Assembly: GCA_034670145.1 (NCBI GenBank)
Contig: JAXMOA010000001.1
Span: 124,001-188,000, forward strand
Direction: 5' to 3'
Source of the DNA: HXMU1420-2 sp034670145
Lineage (GTDB): Bacteria > Pseudomonadota > Alphaproteobacteria > Rhodobacterales > Rhodobacteraceae
Length of the DNA: 64,000 bases
Every line of letters begins with the position of its first letter. Positions within the stretch are counted from its first letter, which is position 1. Below, one piece after another: positions 52,517-61,833 of the stretch. Position numbers and translations under genes: made by a program. The notes beneath the pieces were generated by a model that was not told the origin of the DNA, did not search any database, and was given only the letters and a program-made list of their open reading frames with translations.

Positions 52517-53068
52517 ATGATACGCTCCCTGCTCTTCCTCCCCGCCCTGTTTGCCGGTCAAATTGCGCTGGCCGATTGCCCTGCTGCGCCGGATCACAGC
52601 GCGGCACTCGACACGCTGATCGACAAGGTCCGAATGGCCGACACTCCGACCCAGGCCCGCGACCTGTCCAATCAGATGTGGACCTTTTGGGCCGACGCCC
52701 CGGACGAGGCCGCGCAAGAGATGTTGGACAGCGGCATGCAAAAACGGGCCAACTACGACTATCTGGGCGCCCTCGCCGATCTGGACCGTCTGGTCGCCTA
52801 TTGCCCGGATTATGCCGAAGGCTACAACCAACGCGCCTTTGTCAATTACCTGCGCCAGGATTTCGCCCGTGCGCTCCCTGACCTGGATCTGGCCCTTGAA
52901 CGCGCGCCTCGCCATGTGGCAGCGATGTCGGGACGCGCATTGACGCTGATCGCGCTGGGGCGTCGCGGCGAAGCGCATCTGCAATTGTCCCAGGCGTTAG
53001 AGCTGAACCCCTGGTTGCCCGAAAGAGGTCTGCTCGCCGGGTTGAAAAACGACGGTCAGGATATCTGA
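52517..53068 (+). CDS. Exported tetratricopeptide repeat protein
   Basis: A 183-residue protein with a signal peptide (residues 1-19, ending LFAGQIALA before DCP). Two to three TPR-like helix pairs follow, for example GALADLDRLVAYCPDYAEGY and DFARALPDLDLALERAPRHV, then EAHLQLSQALELNPW. It is likely periplasmic and a protein-binding scaffold. Its partner is not visible. It starts 36 bases after the AsnC-type regulator and may be cotranscribed. Confidence 0.82.
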   Translation: MIRSLLFLPALFAGQIALADCPAAPDHSAALDTLIDKVRMADTPTQARDLSNQMWTFWADAPDEAAQEMLDSGMQKRANYDYLGALADLDRLVAYCPDYAEGYNQRAFVNYLRQDFARALPDLDLALERAPRHVAAMSGRALTLIALGRRGEAHLQLSQALELNPWLPERGLLAGLKNDGQDI

Positions 53069-53080
53069 CGCCGTATCAAG

Positions 53081-53878
53081 CTAGCGCAAACGAGGGGGGC
53101 GGTCCGGGTCCGATCCTGGCGCAGCCGGTTGTTTGGGCGTGCGCAAACTTTCCGCCGGTTTGGGCAATTCGAACCGCAACCCAACCGCCTGAAGCCGCGC
53201 CGTCATCACATCGGATGCCTCAAAGAAACCGACATCCACTGTGCCCGCTTCCAGTCCAGAAAAAATCAGGGCTTCGTTCACCGCAGCCGCCAGCGCCGCC
53301 TTGGCCGCCTCTGGCGCGCCCACAAAACCCAGCAGATGCCCCAACCCGCCATCACGCGAGGTGAAACCGGTCAGATAGGCGGCCTCGGCCAATCCTCCCG
53401 CTGTTGCCAATTTGGCATCCAATGCGGTCAGCAAAGCCTCTGGCAGTGACCCGGGCGGGCGCAGCTCGGCAATCCCGACCTCAACTTCGTCCGGTGCCTC
53501 GGCCAGCGTATCAACCAACCAGTCCAACGCCTCTCCTGGCACCAGGTATTCCGACGGGGCCACCCCCAGGTTCAGGCCCAGGCCAACCCCCTGCCCGGCC
53601 AACAACCCAGCCAGAGACCGTCCCGACAATGCCAGATACGGTGCAGGCGCGCCGGTAAACTGGGTCAAACGCTCTTCGCGGTCAAAGGCCAGCACATAGG
53701 TCCCATCCGAGGTCTCGAATATCCGTGGCGACGCATTGTCCCCCCGTGCCTCTTCGGTCAACAGCAACAACAGCTCGCTATCCGCCAAGCGGTTGAAAAA
53801 ACCCAAACGCGCGTTTTCATCGTCCGGCGCGGTCTGCATCGCGGCATGCGCGTGATCCAGCGGAGTCAGTTCAGTCAT
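53081..53878 (-). CDS. SseB family protein
   Basis: A 265-residue protein with the SseB N-terminal domain (about 1-130; TPLDHAHAAMQTAPDDENAR, then FFNRLADSELLLLLTEE) and a C-terminal SseB-like domain (about 140-245). SseB domains occur in housekeeping and secretion-related proteins with unknown biochemistry. The start overlaps the upstream uracil-DNA glycosylase gene by 8 bases, so the two form a small operon. The Pro/Arg-rich tail is probably disordered. Confidence 0.85.
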   Translation of the reverse strand: MTELTPLDHAHAAMQTAPDDENARLGFFNRLADSELLLLLTEEARGDNASPRIFETSDGTYVLAFDREERLTQFTGAPAPYLALSGRSLAGLLAGQGVGLGLNLGVAPSEYLVPGEALDWLVDTLAEAPDEVEVGIAELRPPGSLPEALLTALDAKLATAGGLAEAAYLTGFTSRDGGLGHLLGFVGAPEAAKAALAAAVNEALIFSGLEAGTVDVGFFEASDVMTARLQAVGLRFELPKPAESLRTPKQPAAPGSDPDRPPRLR

Positions 53879-54470
53879 TCAACACCCTTTGCATCCTGTC
53901 GCGCAAAACCGGCAGCAATTCGGCCTCGAACCATGGGTTCTTGCGCAACCAACCCGTATTGCGCCAGGATGGATGGGGCAATGGGAACACCTCGGGCGCA
54001 TGGTCGCGCCACCCTGCCACAGCCTGCGTAACCGACGCTCGCGTCATCAGATGGCGACGATGTGCGTAGCCGCCCACCAGCACGGTCAGCCGAACATTAG
54101 TCAGATCCGCCATCACCGCATCATGCCAAGTCTGCGCGCAGATCGGCGGCGGCGGCAAATCTGCACCATTGGCATCATATCCGGGAAAACAAAAAGCCAT
54201 CGGCACGATCGCCACTTTGTCCTGATCATAAAACTGATCTTCGCCAATTCCCAACCAATCGCGCAACCGGTCCCCCGACGGATCCGTGAACGGACGGCCC
54301 GAGGCATGAACCCGCGCCCCCGGTGCCTGCCCCGCGATCAACACCCGCGCGCCGGGGCGAAACCAGACCACCGGACGCGGCGCATGCCCCGTCTCAGTCG
54401 CGGCAAATCGTGTCGTACATAGTTGGCAGGCTCTGATCTGATTGATCAGTGCTGTGCCCTCGTCCTCCAC
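53871..54470 (-). CDS. Uracil-DNA glycosylase family protein
   Basis: A 199-residue member of the uracil-DNA glycosylase superfamily, close to the bacterial group with YqfM/UdgX-like short sequences. Motif 1 is AGQAPGARVHASGRPFTDPS and motif 2 is PLPHPSWRNTGWL, the site that flips the base. Two cysteines (QLCTTRF) near the start do not make a full iron-sulfur motif. The GTG start at 54470 is the earliest possible, since an in-frame TGA lies 2 codons upstream. The exact damaged base recognised is unknown. Confidence 0.86.
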   Translation of the reverse strand: MEDEGTALINQIRACQLCTTRFAATETGHAPRPVVWFRPGARVLIAGQAPGARVHASGRPFTDPSGDRLRDWLGIGEDQFYDQDKVAIVPMAFCFPGYDANGADLPPPPICAQTWHDAVMADLTNVRLTVLVGGYAHRRHLMTRASVTQAVAGWRDHAPEVFPLPHPSWRNTGWLRKNPWFEAELLPVLRDRMQRVLND

Positions 54471-54594
54471 AGATCAGCCCCCCAATTGTTTCCGTCCAAA
54501 GAGACCCCAAATCCCTCCGCACCCTTGGCAATAAGACCAATGCCGGTGATTTGATGCCCCACTCTTGCAAAGTTGTTGGCATTTTGTTTCGAAA

Positions 54595-54614
54595 TTGGAC
54601 ATAATATCGTCCAA
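54595..54614. promoter_or_regulatory. AT-rich inverted repeat upstream of kpsT-like gene
   Basis: TTGGAC and GTCCAA flank ATAATATC within an AT-rich stretch of the 251-base divergent gap 54471-54721. It could be an operator or contain the -10 region for the capsule export genes, whose start is about 110 bases downstream. No other gene is visible in this gap. Confidence 0.4.
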
Positions 54615-54721
54615 ATCGGTCTGTAGGACGTTAACACACCTCTGGTAAAGAGGGGCAAAGAGGCATCGGGTAAACGCACCCCACATAAGCATGGACACCG
54701 AAGTCCGTGCCGGGAAGTTTT

Positions 54722-55381
54722 ATGATAGAGTTTAGAAATGTCAGCAAAGCGTTCTGGACCGGCACCCAACACAAGGTGATTCTGGACCAGGTCTCTTTTC
54801 GCGTTGAACTCGGGAAATCACTCGGAATCCTGGCCCCCAACGGCACCGGGAAGACGACGCTGATCAACATGATGGCCGGTTTGGAAAAACCGGACGAGGG
54901 CGAAATCTCGCGCTCTTGCAACGTTTCCTTCCCGCTGGGGTTCATGGGGGGCGTCGTGGGCAAGATTTCGGCGCTGGAAAACTGCCGCTACATTGCCAAA
55001 CTCTACGGTCTGGACCCTGACTACGTCGAGGCGTATTGCCGCTGGCTTTGCGGGTTGGGCGAATATTTCGACCAACCGCTGGGCACCTACTCCTCAGGGA
55101 TGCGGGCGCGGTTTTCTTTTTCGTTGATGCTGGCGCTGGATTTTGACATCTACCTGATCGACGAAGGCATGCCCGGCTCCACGGATGTCGAGTTCAACCG
55201 CAAGGCTGGCAGCATCCTGCAGGAACGCCTGGCAACCACAACAATCGTGATCGTATCACATTCGCCGGAACTGTTGGCAAAATTTGCCAAATCTGCCGCC
55301 GTATTGCTAAACGGTCAGCTCCATATGTTCGACACCTTGGAAGAAGCGAAACAGCTCTATGACTACGAAACCCAAGGCTAA
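54722..55381 (+). CDS. kpsT: Capsule export ABC transporter ATPase (KpsT-like)
   Basis: A 219-residue ATPase of the ABC-2 polysaccharide exporter type. The Walker A is APNGTGKT (38-45), the signature YSSGMRARFSFSL, and Walker B DIYLIDEGMPG. Short length and these motifs match KpsT/CtrD. It overlaps the KpsE-like gene by 23 bases. The permease KpsM is not in the window, and the gene upstream runs the other way. Start at ATG 54722 with GGGAAG before it. Confidence 0.9.
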   Translation: MIEFRNVSKAFWTGTQHKVILDQVSFRVELGKSLGILAPNGTGKTTLINMMAGLEKPDEGEISRSCNVSFPLGFMGGVVGKISALENCRYIAKLYGLDPDYVEAYCRWLCGLGEYFDQPLGTYSSGMRARFSFSLMLALDFDIYLIDEGMPGSTDVEFNRKAGSILQERLATTTIVIVSHSPELLAKFAKSAAVLLNGQLHMFDTLEEAKQLYDYETQG

Positions 55382-57056
55382 AAAATTCCGCATACGTCGC
55401 AGCATGACGCCGCCCCCTGCGCAGGCGGCCGCGCCCGGCGTTGCACAGGCACCTCAGGCCTCTATGGCTGGGGCCGCCGAGCCGCATGCCGAACCCGCAG
55501 CGCCACAGCGCCCCAGAACACGCGTCCAACCACAGGCGGAAAACACCCCGCCGCCCCAACACAGCGAACCCGCCCCAGCGGCAGAGGTCGCCTCGCCCCG
55601 TCAGGTGGATGGGGAAACGGATATCGATGCGATCCGCCGCGAAGGCCTGACCGGGCGGCAATTGCGCATGGCCCGGCGCGTGGCGCAGCAACACAATCTG
55701 CCTGCGACATCCGATTTTGATGCCGTTCGCCTGTTGCGCGACCGCAATATTGACCCATTCCAGCGCTCCAACATGCTTGAACTGGTCGTCCCGAAACAGG
55801 ACGCCGAAAACGCGTCATCGGAGCCACCAAAAGCCAAGGTTCAGCTGCCGCAAACCATCCCTGTTCAAAAACAGACGCTCCCCTCGGCCGAGTTGAGCCC
55901 GACCGAGCAGCGCCAGCGCGACATCTCGGCCATCCAGCGCGATATCATGCGCAGGCGTCAAAACAGACTGATGATGCTGCTGGCCCGTCTGGCGTTTTTT
56001 GTCCTGCTGCCGACCTTTGTAGCCGGCTGGTATTTCTACAATATCGCGTCACCCATTTATGCCACCAAATCCGAATTCCTGATCCTGCAGGCCGACAATG
56101 CGGGTGGCTCGGGCTTGGGCGGGCTGCTCACCGGAACGCAATTTGCCACCAGCCAGGATTCGATCGCGGTACAGTCTTTCCTGGAGTCCAAGGAAGTGAT
56201 GCTGCGTCTCGACAAAGACGAAGGTTTCAAAGCCCATTTCCAACAACCCTGGCTCGACCCAATCCAGCGCCTTGAACCCAATGCCTCGAATGAAACGGCC
56301 TATAAAACCTACAAGAAAAGTGTGAAGATTGGTTACGATCCCACCGAAGGTGTGATCCGGATGGAGGTTTCAGCCGCCGATCCAATAGTGGCCACACGTT
56401 TTTCGGAACAGTTGATTTCCTATGCCGAACAACGCGTAAACGATTTGACCCAGAAGAAGCGTGGCGATCAGATGAAAGACGCTTTCACCGGCTTTGAGCA
56501 GGCCGAAAAGGAACGTCGCAAAGCCCAGCAAAAATTGGTCGAACTCCAGCAAAAAGGCGATATCCTGGATCCGGAGGGCGTGATCATCGCGCTCAGAGGA
56601 CAGATCAATAATGTCGAAGTTCTTATCCAGGAAAAAGGTTTGGACCTGGCCGCGCAACTGGACAACGCCCGTCCGAATCAGGCCAAGGTTCAAGGTCTGG
56701 AAGGGGATATCCGCCGGCTCAACGTGCTGCTCGAAGACCTGAAAGGTCGGATGACGGATGCCAGCCAGGGCGAAAACTCTTTGGCGCAGTTGGCCGTGCG
56801 GATCCGTATGGCCGAGGCTGACCTGGCGACCCGGGACCTGATGTTGCAATCTGCGTTGCAACAGGTCGAACAAACTCGGATGGAAGCAAACCGTCAGGTC
56901 CGCTATCTGACCATCTCGGTCGAGCCGGTGCCCAGTGAGACCCCAAGCTATCCCCGCAAATTTGAAAACACGATCCTGGCTTTCCTGATCTTTTCCGGGA
57001 TCTACCTGATGATTTCGCTGACGGCTTCCATCCTGCGCGAACAGGTGACCGCCTAA
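55359..57056 (+). CDS. kpsE: Capsule export inner-membrane protein (KpsE-like)
   Basis: A 565-residue polysaccharide co-polymerase-type protein that bridges inner and outer membranes during capsule export. It has a long Pro/Ala-rich cytoplasmic N-terminal tail (about 1-80), a small conserved module (about 85-143, DIDAIRREGLTGRQLRMARR), TM1 (204-228), a periplasmic coiled-coil domain (about 390-530) and TM2 (about 537-558). E. coli KpsE is about 380 residues and lacks the tail. It pairs with KpsT upstream. Confidence 0.88.
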   Translation: MTTKPKAKKFRIRRSMTPPPAQAAAPGVAQAPQASMAGAAEPHAEPAAPQRPRTRVQPQAENTPPPQHSEPAPAAEVASPRQVDGETDIDAIRREGLTGRQLRMARRVAQQHNLPATSDFDAVRLLRDRNIDPFQRSNMLELVVPKQDAENASSEPPKAKVQLPQTIPVQKQTLPSAELSPTEQRQRDISAIQRDIMRRRQNRLMMLLARLAFFVLLPTFVAGWYFYNIASPIYATKSEFLILQADNAGGSGLGGLLTGTQFATSQDSIAVQSFLESKEVMLRLDKDEGFKAHFQQPWLDPIQRLEPNASNETAYKTYKKSVKIGYDPTEGVIRMEVSAADPIVATRFSEQLISYAEQRVNDLTQKKRGDQMKDAFTGFEQAEKERRKAQQKLVELQQKGDILDPEGVIIALRGQINNVEVLIQEKGLDLAAQLDNARPNQAKVQGLEGDIRRLNVLLEDLKGRMTDASQGENSLAQLAVRIRMAEADLATRDLMLQSALQQVEQTRMEANRQVRYLTISVEPVPSETPSYPRKFENTILAFLIFSGIYLMISLTASILREQVTA

Positions 57057-57254
57057 TTGGATCGTTTCTGCCCCAGGCCTCTTGAAGGGGCCTGTGCGAA
57101 ACACATTGGCGCGCAGTGCCCAAAAAAAATGCGCCTCACGATGGATCAAACAGGATCTGGCGTCAGGGGAGATTTGGGCTGATTGCCACATTGATGCGCC
57201 CCGGCCTGCTTGCTAAGCCCGGGTTAAATTCATCTCTTACCAGAGGCCATTTTT

Positions 57255-58751
57255 ATGACCAAACCTGCTGCTACCGTCACCCAGAACAGCTGGTCTTTTC
57301 TGCGCGACCCGATGATTGCCCCCACCGGATTCCGCGAATACGACGCCCGTTGGAAGTATCCGGATGAAATCAACCTCCCCGGCATGACCTCCCTGGGTCT
57401 TGGGCTGGGCACACAAATGCACGCGCGCGGGATTGCACCGGTGATCGCCGTCGGGAACGATTACCGGGACTATTCGCTGTCTATCAAGAACGCGCTGATC
57501 CTGGGCCTTATGCAGGCGGGTATTCAGGTCAAGGATATCGGTCCTGCTTTGTCTCCCATGGCCTATTTCAGCCAATTCCACCTGGACGTGCCTGCAGTGG
57601 CAATGGTGACGGCCTCTCACAATCCCAATGGGTGGACCGGTGTAAAAATGGGTTTCGAACGCCCATTGACCCACGGGCCTGATGAAATGAGCGAGCTGCG
57701 CGATATCGTTCTGGAAGGACGCGGCCAGGCACGACCAGGCGGAAGCTATGAGTTTGTGGATGGCGTGCGCGAGGCCTATCTGGATGATCTGGTGGGCGAT
57801 TTCCGCATGACACGCCCGCTCAAGGTCGTGTGCGCTACAGGCAACGGCACCGCAGCAGCCTTTGCGCCTGAGTTGTTTGAACGGCTCGGCGTCGAGGTCG
57901 TTCCGTCGCACAATGATCTGGACTACACCTTTCCCAACTACAACCCGAACCCAGAAGCAATGGAAATGCTGCACGACATGTCCGATAGCGTAAAGGCATC
58001 GGGCGCGGATTTTGCACTGGGGTTTGATGGCGACGGTGATCGCTGCGGCGTTGTCGATGACGAGGGTGAAGAAATCTTTGCTGACAAGGTCGGCGTGATC
58101 ATGGCCCGCGATCTGGCCAAACTCTATCCCGGCTCAACTTTTGTCGCGGACGTCAAATCAACCGGATTGTTTGCTTCGGACCCGGAATTGCAGGCGCATG
58201 GGGTCAAAGCGGATTACTGGAAGACCGGCCACTCTCACATGAAGCGCAGGGTCAAGGAAATTGGCGCGCTCGCCGGGTTCGAGAAATCGGGTCACTACTT
58301 TCTCGCTGAACCGATTGGTCGCGGATATGATTGCGGGATGCGTGTCGCGGTCGAGATTTGCAAACTGATGGACCGCAACCCGGACATGTCCATGTCGGAC
58401 CTGCGAAAGGCTCTTCCTCAGACCTTCTCGACGCCCACCATGTCGCCCTATTGTGCGGATACCGAAAAATACGACACATTGGATCGTATCGTCGCAAAAC
58501 TGGAAAAACTGGCTTTGGATGGCGGCAAAATTGCTGGCCGGGAGATCAAGCAACTGGTCACGGTGAATGGCGCGCGGGTGATCCTGGAAAACGGCGCCTG
58601 GGGATTGGTGCGGGCATCCTCGAACACGCCAAATCTGGTTGTGGTCTGTGAAAGCCCTGAAAGCGACGCGGAAATGCGTGCGATCTTTGCGGACATCGAC
58701 GCGGTGATCCGAACAGAGCCTTCTGTCGGCGAATACGATCAGACGATCTGA
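57255..58751 (+). CDS. Phosphomannomutase/phosphoglucomutase
   Basis: A 498-residue alpha-D-phosphohexomutase. The phosphorylated Ser121 is in VTASHNPNGWTG, the metal loop is GFDGDGDRCGVVD, the sugar-recognition loop is in GFEKSGHYF, and the C-terminal phosphate site is VRASSNTPNL. It makes mannose-1-phosphate or glucose-1-phosphate, a precursor for the surface polysaccharide, which fits the capsule export genes before it. AGAGG is about 9 bases before the ATG. A 198-base gap (57057-57254) carries a weak hairpin. Confidence 0.9.
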   Translation: MTKPAATVTQNSWSFLRDPMIAPTGFREYDARWKYPDEINLPGMTSLGLGLGTQMHARGIAPVIAVGNDYRDYSLSIKNALILGLMQAGIQVKDIGPALSPMAYFSQFHLDVPAVAMVTASHNPNGWTGVKMGFERPLTHGPDEMSELRDIVLEGRGQARPGGSYEFVDGVREAYLDDLVGDFRMTRPLKVVCATGNGTAAAFAPELFERLGVEVVPSHNDLDYTFPNYNPNPEAMEMLHDMSDSVKASGADFALGFDGDGDRCGVVDDEGEEIFADKVGVIMARDLAKLYPGSTFVADVKSTGLFASDPELQAHGVKADYWKTGHSHMKRRVKEIGALAGFEKSGHYFLAEPIGRGYDCGMRVAVEICKLMDRNPDMSMSDLRKALPQTFSTPTMSPYCADTEKYDTLDRIVAKLEKLALDGGKIAGREIKQLVTVNGARVILENGAWGLVRASSNTPNLVVVCESPESDAEMRAIFADIDAVIRTEPSVGEYDQTI

Positions 58752-58775
58752 TTGGATCAACTCAAAACCGGGTAT

Positions 58776-58796
58776 CAGATTTTCTGCGAAAATCTG
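58776..58796. repeat. Recurring palindrome CAGATTTTC-TGC-GAAAATCTG, copy 3
   Basis: Perfect 9-bp arms around TGC in the gap between the phosphohexomutase and rimO. It shares the core TTCTGCGAA with the palindromes at 36737-36755 and 40284-40302. It lies 25 bases after the mutase stop and could act as a transcription or processing signal. Confidence 0.7.
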
Positions 58797-58833
58797 GCGC
58801 CACGTCTGAAACACCGTTTCTGCTATTTCGGGC

Positions 58834-58848
58834 GGATTTGAGTATTTT
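58834..58848 (+). repeat. Recurring intergenic motif GGATTTGAGTATTTT, copy 2
   Basis: Identical over 15 bases to 5404-5418, about 60 bases before the rimO start. Both copies are in intergenic DNA and are followed by a purine-rich stretch, so the match is unlikely to be chance. Confidence 0.7.
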
Positions 58849-58908
58849 TGCAATGAAGCAGCAAGGGCCGATTGCGCCCTTGCATCGCCACGCGTATACG
58901 CCCCGGGC

Positions 58909-60300
58909 ATGAGCAATCCCCCAGACCTCCGCCCCGACCTTGCCCCGCAGGCCCGTATGGGCGACACCGCGCGCCCGGATCAACCTACCATTGGCATGGT
59001 TTCTCTCGGCTGTCCCAAGGCTCTGGTTGACAGCGAGCGCATCCTGACGCGCCTGCGTGCCGAAGGTTATGGGATATCCCCGGACTACGCCGGTGCGGAT
59101 GCCGTCATCGTCAACACCTGCGGTTTTCTGGACAGCGCGAAGGCAGAATCGCTAGAAGCGATTGGCGAAGCTCTGGATGGAAACGGGCGGGTTATTGTTA
59201 CCGGCTGCCTTGGTGCCGAGCCGGAATACATCACGGGCGCGCATCCCAAAGTATTGGCTGTCACTGGCCCACATCAATACGAACAGGTGCTGGACGCGGT
59301 CCATGCCGCCGTGCCGCCCGATCCTGATCCATTTGTCGATCTGTTGCCCGCGGCCGGGATCAAATTGACCCCACGCCATTTTGCCTACCTCAAGATTTCA
59401 GAGGGCTGCAACCACCGCTGCAAGTTCTGCATCATACCGGATATGCGTGGCCGGCTGGTCTCGCGTCCGGCGGGTTCTGTTTTGCGCGAAGCCGAGAGAT
59501 TGGTTCAGGCCGGGGTGCAGGAATTGCTGGTCATTTCCCAGGACACCAGCGCCTATGGCGCGGATCGCAAGAAATCTATCAGCCAGTGGAAGGGGCGCGA
59601 AATAGCCGATTCCATACATGATCTGTCCTACGAGCTTGGTCAGCTAGGCGCCTGGGTGCGCTTGCATTATGTCTATCCCTATCCCTTTGTGGATAGACTT
59701 ATCCCGACCATGGCAGACCCAGACAGCGGCCTCTTGCCGTATCTGGATATCCCCTTCCAACACGCGCACCCTGACACGCTCAAACGCATGGCCCGCCCCG
59801 CCGCGGCCGAGCGTACTTTGGACAGGATCGCCGCTTGGCGTGCAGTTTGCCCAGAGATCGCCCTGCGTTCGACATTCATCGTGGGATACCCGGGCGAGAC
59901 GGAAGCTGAATTCCAGCACCTGCTGGATTGGCTGCCCGAGGCGAACCTGGATCGCGTTGGTTGCTTTCAATATGAGGACGTTCAGGGCGCACGCTCCAAC
60001 GCCCTGCCCGACCATGTCCCTGCCGAGGTCAAGCAAGACCGCTGGGACAGATTCATGGAAGTCGCGCAGCGGATCTCGGCTGAAAAACTGGCGGCCAAGG
60101 TTGGCCAGACACTGGATGTGATCATAGACGAAGTCGACGACGAAGCCGCAACATGCCGCACCACCGCCGATGCGCCCGAAATTGACGGCAACCTATTCAT
60201 CGACGAAGGGTTCGAAGGACTGCGGCCCGGACAAATTGTGCGTGTCGAGGTCGAAGAGGCCGGGGACTACGATCTATGGGGCCGTCTGATCCAGTCATGA
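58909..60300 (+). CDS. rimO: Ribosomal protein S12 methylthiotransferase
   Basis: A 463-residue radical SAM enzyme that adds a methylthio group to Asp88 of ribosomal protein S12. The N-terminal domain carries the first cluster's cysteines (SLGCPKALVDSE, NTCGFL, GCLGAE), and the radical SAM cluster is CNHRCKFC (Cys167, 171, 174). The TRAM domain closes the protein (about 395-460). Sequence SLGCPKALVDSE separates it from MiaB. No clear ribosome site is visible before the ATG. Confidence 0.95.
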   Translation: MSNPPDLRPDLAPQARMGDTARPDQPTIGMVSLGCPKALVDSERILTRLRAEGYGISPDYAGADAVIVNTCGFLDSAKAESLEAIGEALDGNGRVIVTGCLGAEPEYITGAHPKVLAVTGPHQYEQVLDAVHAAVPPDPDPFVDLLPAAGIKLTPRHFAYLKISEGCNHRCKFCIIPDMRGRLVSRPAGSVLREAERLVQAGVQELLVISQDTSAYGADRKKSISQWKGREIADSIHDLSYELGQLGAWVRLHYVYPYPFVDRLIPTMADPDSGLLPYLDIPFQHAHPDTLKRMARPAAAERTLDRIAAWRAVCPEIALRSTFIVGYPGETEAEFQHLLDWLPEANLDRVGCFQYEDVQGARSNALPDHVPAEVKQDRWDRFMEVAQRISAEKLAAKVGQTLDVIIDEVDDEAATCRTTADAPEIDGNLFIDEGFEGLRPGQIVRVEVEEAGDYDLWGRLIQS

Positions 60301-60391
60301 GGTTGATACGGCATCGGTTTTGCCGCAACAGCGCCCTTTCTTTTCGAACCAACAAGGTTAGACTCTGCTGAGTAGCCACAGTGAGAGCAAC

Positions 60392-60634
60392 ATGTCAGAA
60401 ACGCCCAAAATCGCCCAAACCTCCCCTTTTGCAGTCGAGGTCACAGCCGGAAAGTCGTATTTCTGGTGCGCTTGCGGTCAATCCGCCAATCAACCCTTTT
60501 GCGATGGCGCACATAAGGGCACGGATTTTTCCCCGGTCAAATGGGAGGCCGACGCCGACAAGAAGGTGTTTTTCTGCGGGTGCAAGGCCACCTCGAACGC
60601 TCCGATGTGCGACGGCAGCCACTCCAAGCTCTGA
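60392..60634 (+). CDS. Double CDGSH-type iron-sulfur protein
   Basis: An 80-residue protein with two CDGSH-type 2Fe-2S motifs: CACGQSANQPFCDGAH (with Ala for Ser) and CGCKATSNAPMCDGSH. Each supplies three Cys and one His. It resembles bacterial double-motif MitoNEET-like proteins used in electron transfer or cluster transfer. GAGAG lies close before the ATG. It is probably monocistronic, with an inverted repeat (TGAAATC-AGG-GATTTCA, 60682-60698) downstream. Confidence 0.9.
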   Translation: MSETPKIAQTSPFAVEVTAGKSYFWCACGQSANQPFCDGAHKGTDFSPVKWEADADKKVFFCGCKATSNAPMCDGSHSKL

Positions 60635-60743
60635 TCAGCGTTTTGGTAGAATGCGAACAACCTGAAACGATCAACGCTGCCTGAAATCAGGGATTTCAAC
60701 ACGCCAAGTGATCTGCGGTGTTTCAAGTATTTCGCATTTTGCC

Positions 60744-61469
60744 TTAGTTGCCCTGCTTGCGCAGAGTGTCCACCACCATTGTATAGCGATCAGCATTGGG
60801 CGGATGGGTGGTCAAAAACCGGTCGCCCGGATCAGGCAGCCGGGTAAAGAACTGCGCGCCCACTAAGGGATCAAACCCGGCTTTCAGCGCGATGATCGTG
60901 CCCAGTTGGTCGGCCTCCAACTCGAACTCTTTGGAGTAGCTGTAGGCGCCGACAAACTCGCCCAACTCTTGCGCATCCGCAACATCCGCCGCAGAGCCAC
61001 CGCGCAAGGCGGCCAATTGCGCAAAGGCTTCGGCCCCGGCCGCCACGTTTTCCGCCTGACGCGCCAGATGATTGCGGATGTGGTGCGCCGCCTCATGCCC
61101 CATAACAAAGGCCAGCTCGTCTTCGTTGCGCGCATCTGCAATCAAGGCCAGCGTAAAGGTGATCGTCGGGCGGCCCGAGTCATCCTGGGACTGATAGGCA
61201 TTTGCCGGCTCCCTGCGCCGCGTATCCACCACAATCTTGAAATCGCAATTGCGATGAGAACTATATTGCCGGCACACCTGCTCGGCCGTGGGTTCAACCC
61301 GTGACACAACGTCGGCAAACCCCCTGGCCACATCATCAGCCGAGCGAAAACCGCTGGATGATACGGGGCGATCCGTGGGGACCGCAGATGTTTGCCCCGG
61401 CTCTTCCACACAGGACCCAAGGCAAAACAAGGCCAAAAAGAAATATGCAGGTGCCTTTGACAGACGCAT
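60744..61469 (-). CDS. M48 family metallopeptidase lipoprotein
   Basis: A 241-residue envelope zinc protease. The signal peptide ends in the lipobox LGSC with lipidated Cys20. The zinc motif is HEAAH (125-129) and the third ligand is the Glu in EFELEADQLG, the M48/Oma1-BepA-like pattern. A likely role is protein quality control in the periplasm. ATG 61469 is used; the frame is open upstream to 61751 but gives no signal peptide. Contrast the M48-like protein at 14516, which lacks the zinc ligands. Confidence 0.9.
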   Translation of the reverse strand: MRLSKAPAYFFLALFCLGSCVEEPGQTSAVPTDRPVSSSGFRSADDVARGFADVVSRVEPTAEQVCRQYSSHRNCDFKIVVDTRRREPANAYQSQDDSGRPTITFTLALIADARNEDELAFVMGHEAAHHIRNHLARQAENVAAGAEAFAQLAALRGGSAADVADAQELGEFVGAYSYSKEFELEADQLGTIIALKAGFDPLVGAQFFTRLPDPGDRFLTTHPPNADRYTMVVDTLRKQGN

Positions 61470-61596
61470 CGGATTTCCACTCGCGACAGAGTTCCTCAGC
61501 ACCCTTTTAGCACCTCCCTGCCCAGCAGCCAGTCTCCAAACGCCCCGGGGTGGAAACCGGGTTGAAATACGCGGCCCTCGTCGGCACTGTATTGCT

Positions 61597-61833
61597 ATGT
61601 TTACCATTGAACACGAATTTGACGCCACCGTCATAACCCTGATCGACGACGGTTCCAAACCGCTGCAAGAGGACGTTATCATCAACAGTTTCGCAGAATG
61701 CGTCACGGTCGAACAGTTTGATCCGCGCACGCAACAGATGGTCAAGATCACCTTCTCTCCGGAACAACTGCGCGACCTCGCCGCCGCGCTGGATCTGCCC
61801 GAGGGTGTTTATCAACTGCGCCCTGACCCGTAG
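61597..61833 (+). CDS. Small conserved hypothetical protein
   Basis: A 78-residue acidic protein of the pattern MFTIEHEFDATVITLIDDGS, then a strand-rich part and a C-terminal helix (FSPEQLRDLAAALDLPEGVY). No family name can be given. The frame is open from 61288 but this ATG starts a compact, acidic protein. Its last 22 bases overlap the 3' end of the DUF167 gene on the opposite strand, which supports careful attention to both ends. Confidence 0.7.
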   Translation: MFTIEHEFDATVITLIDDGSKPLQEDVIINSFAECVTVEQFDPRTQQMVKITFSPEQLRDLAAALDLPEGVYQLRPDP

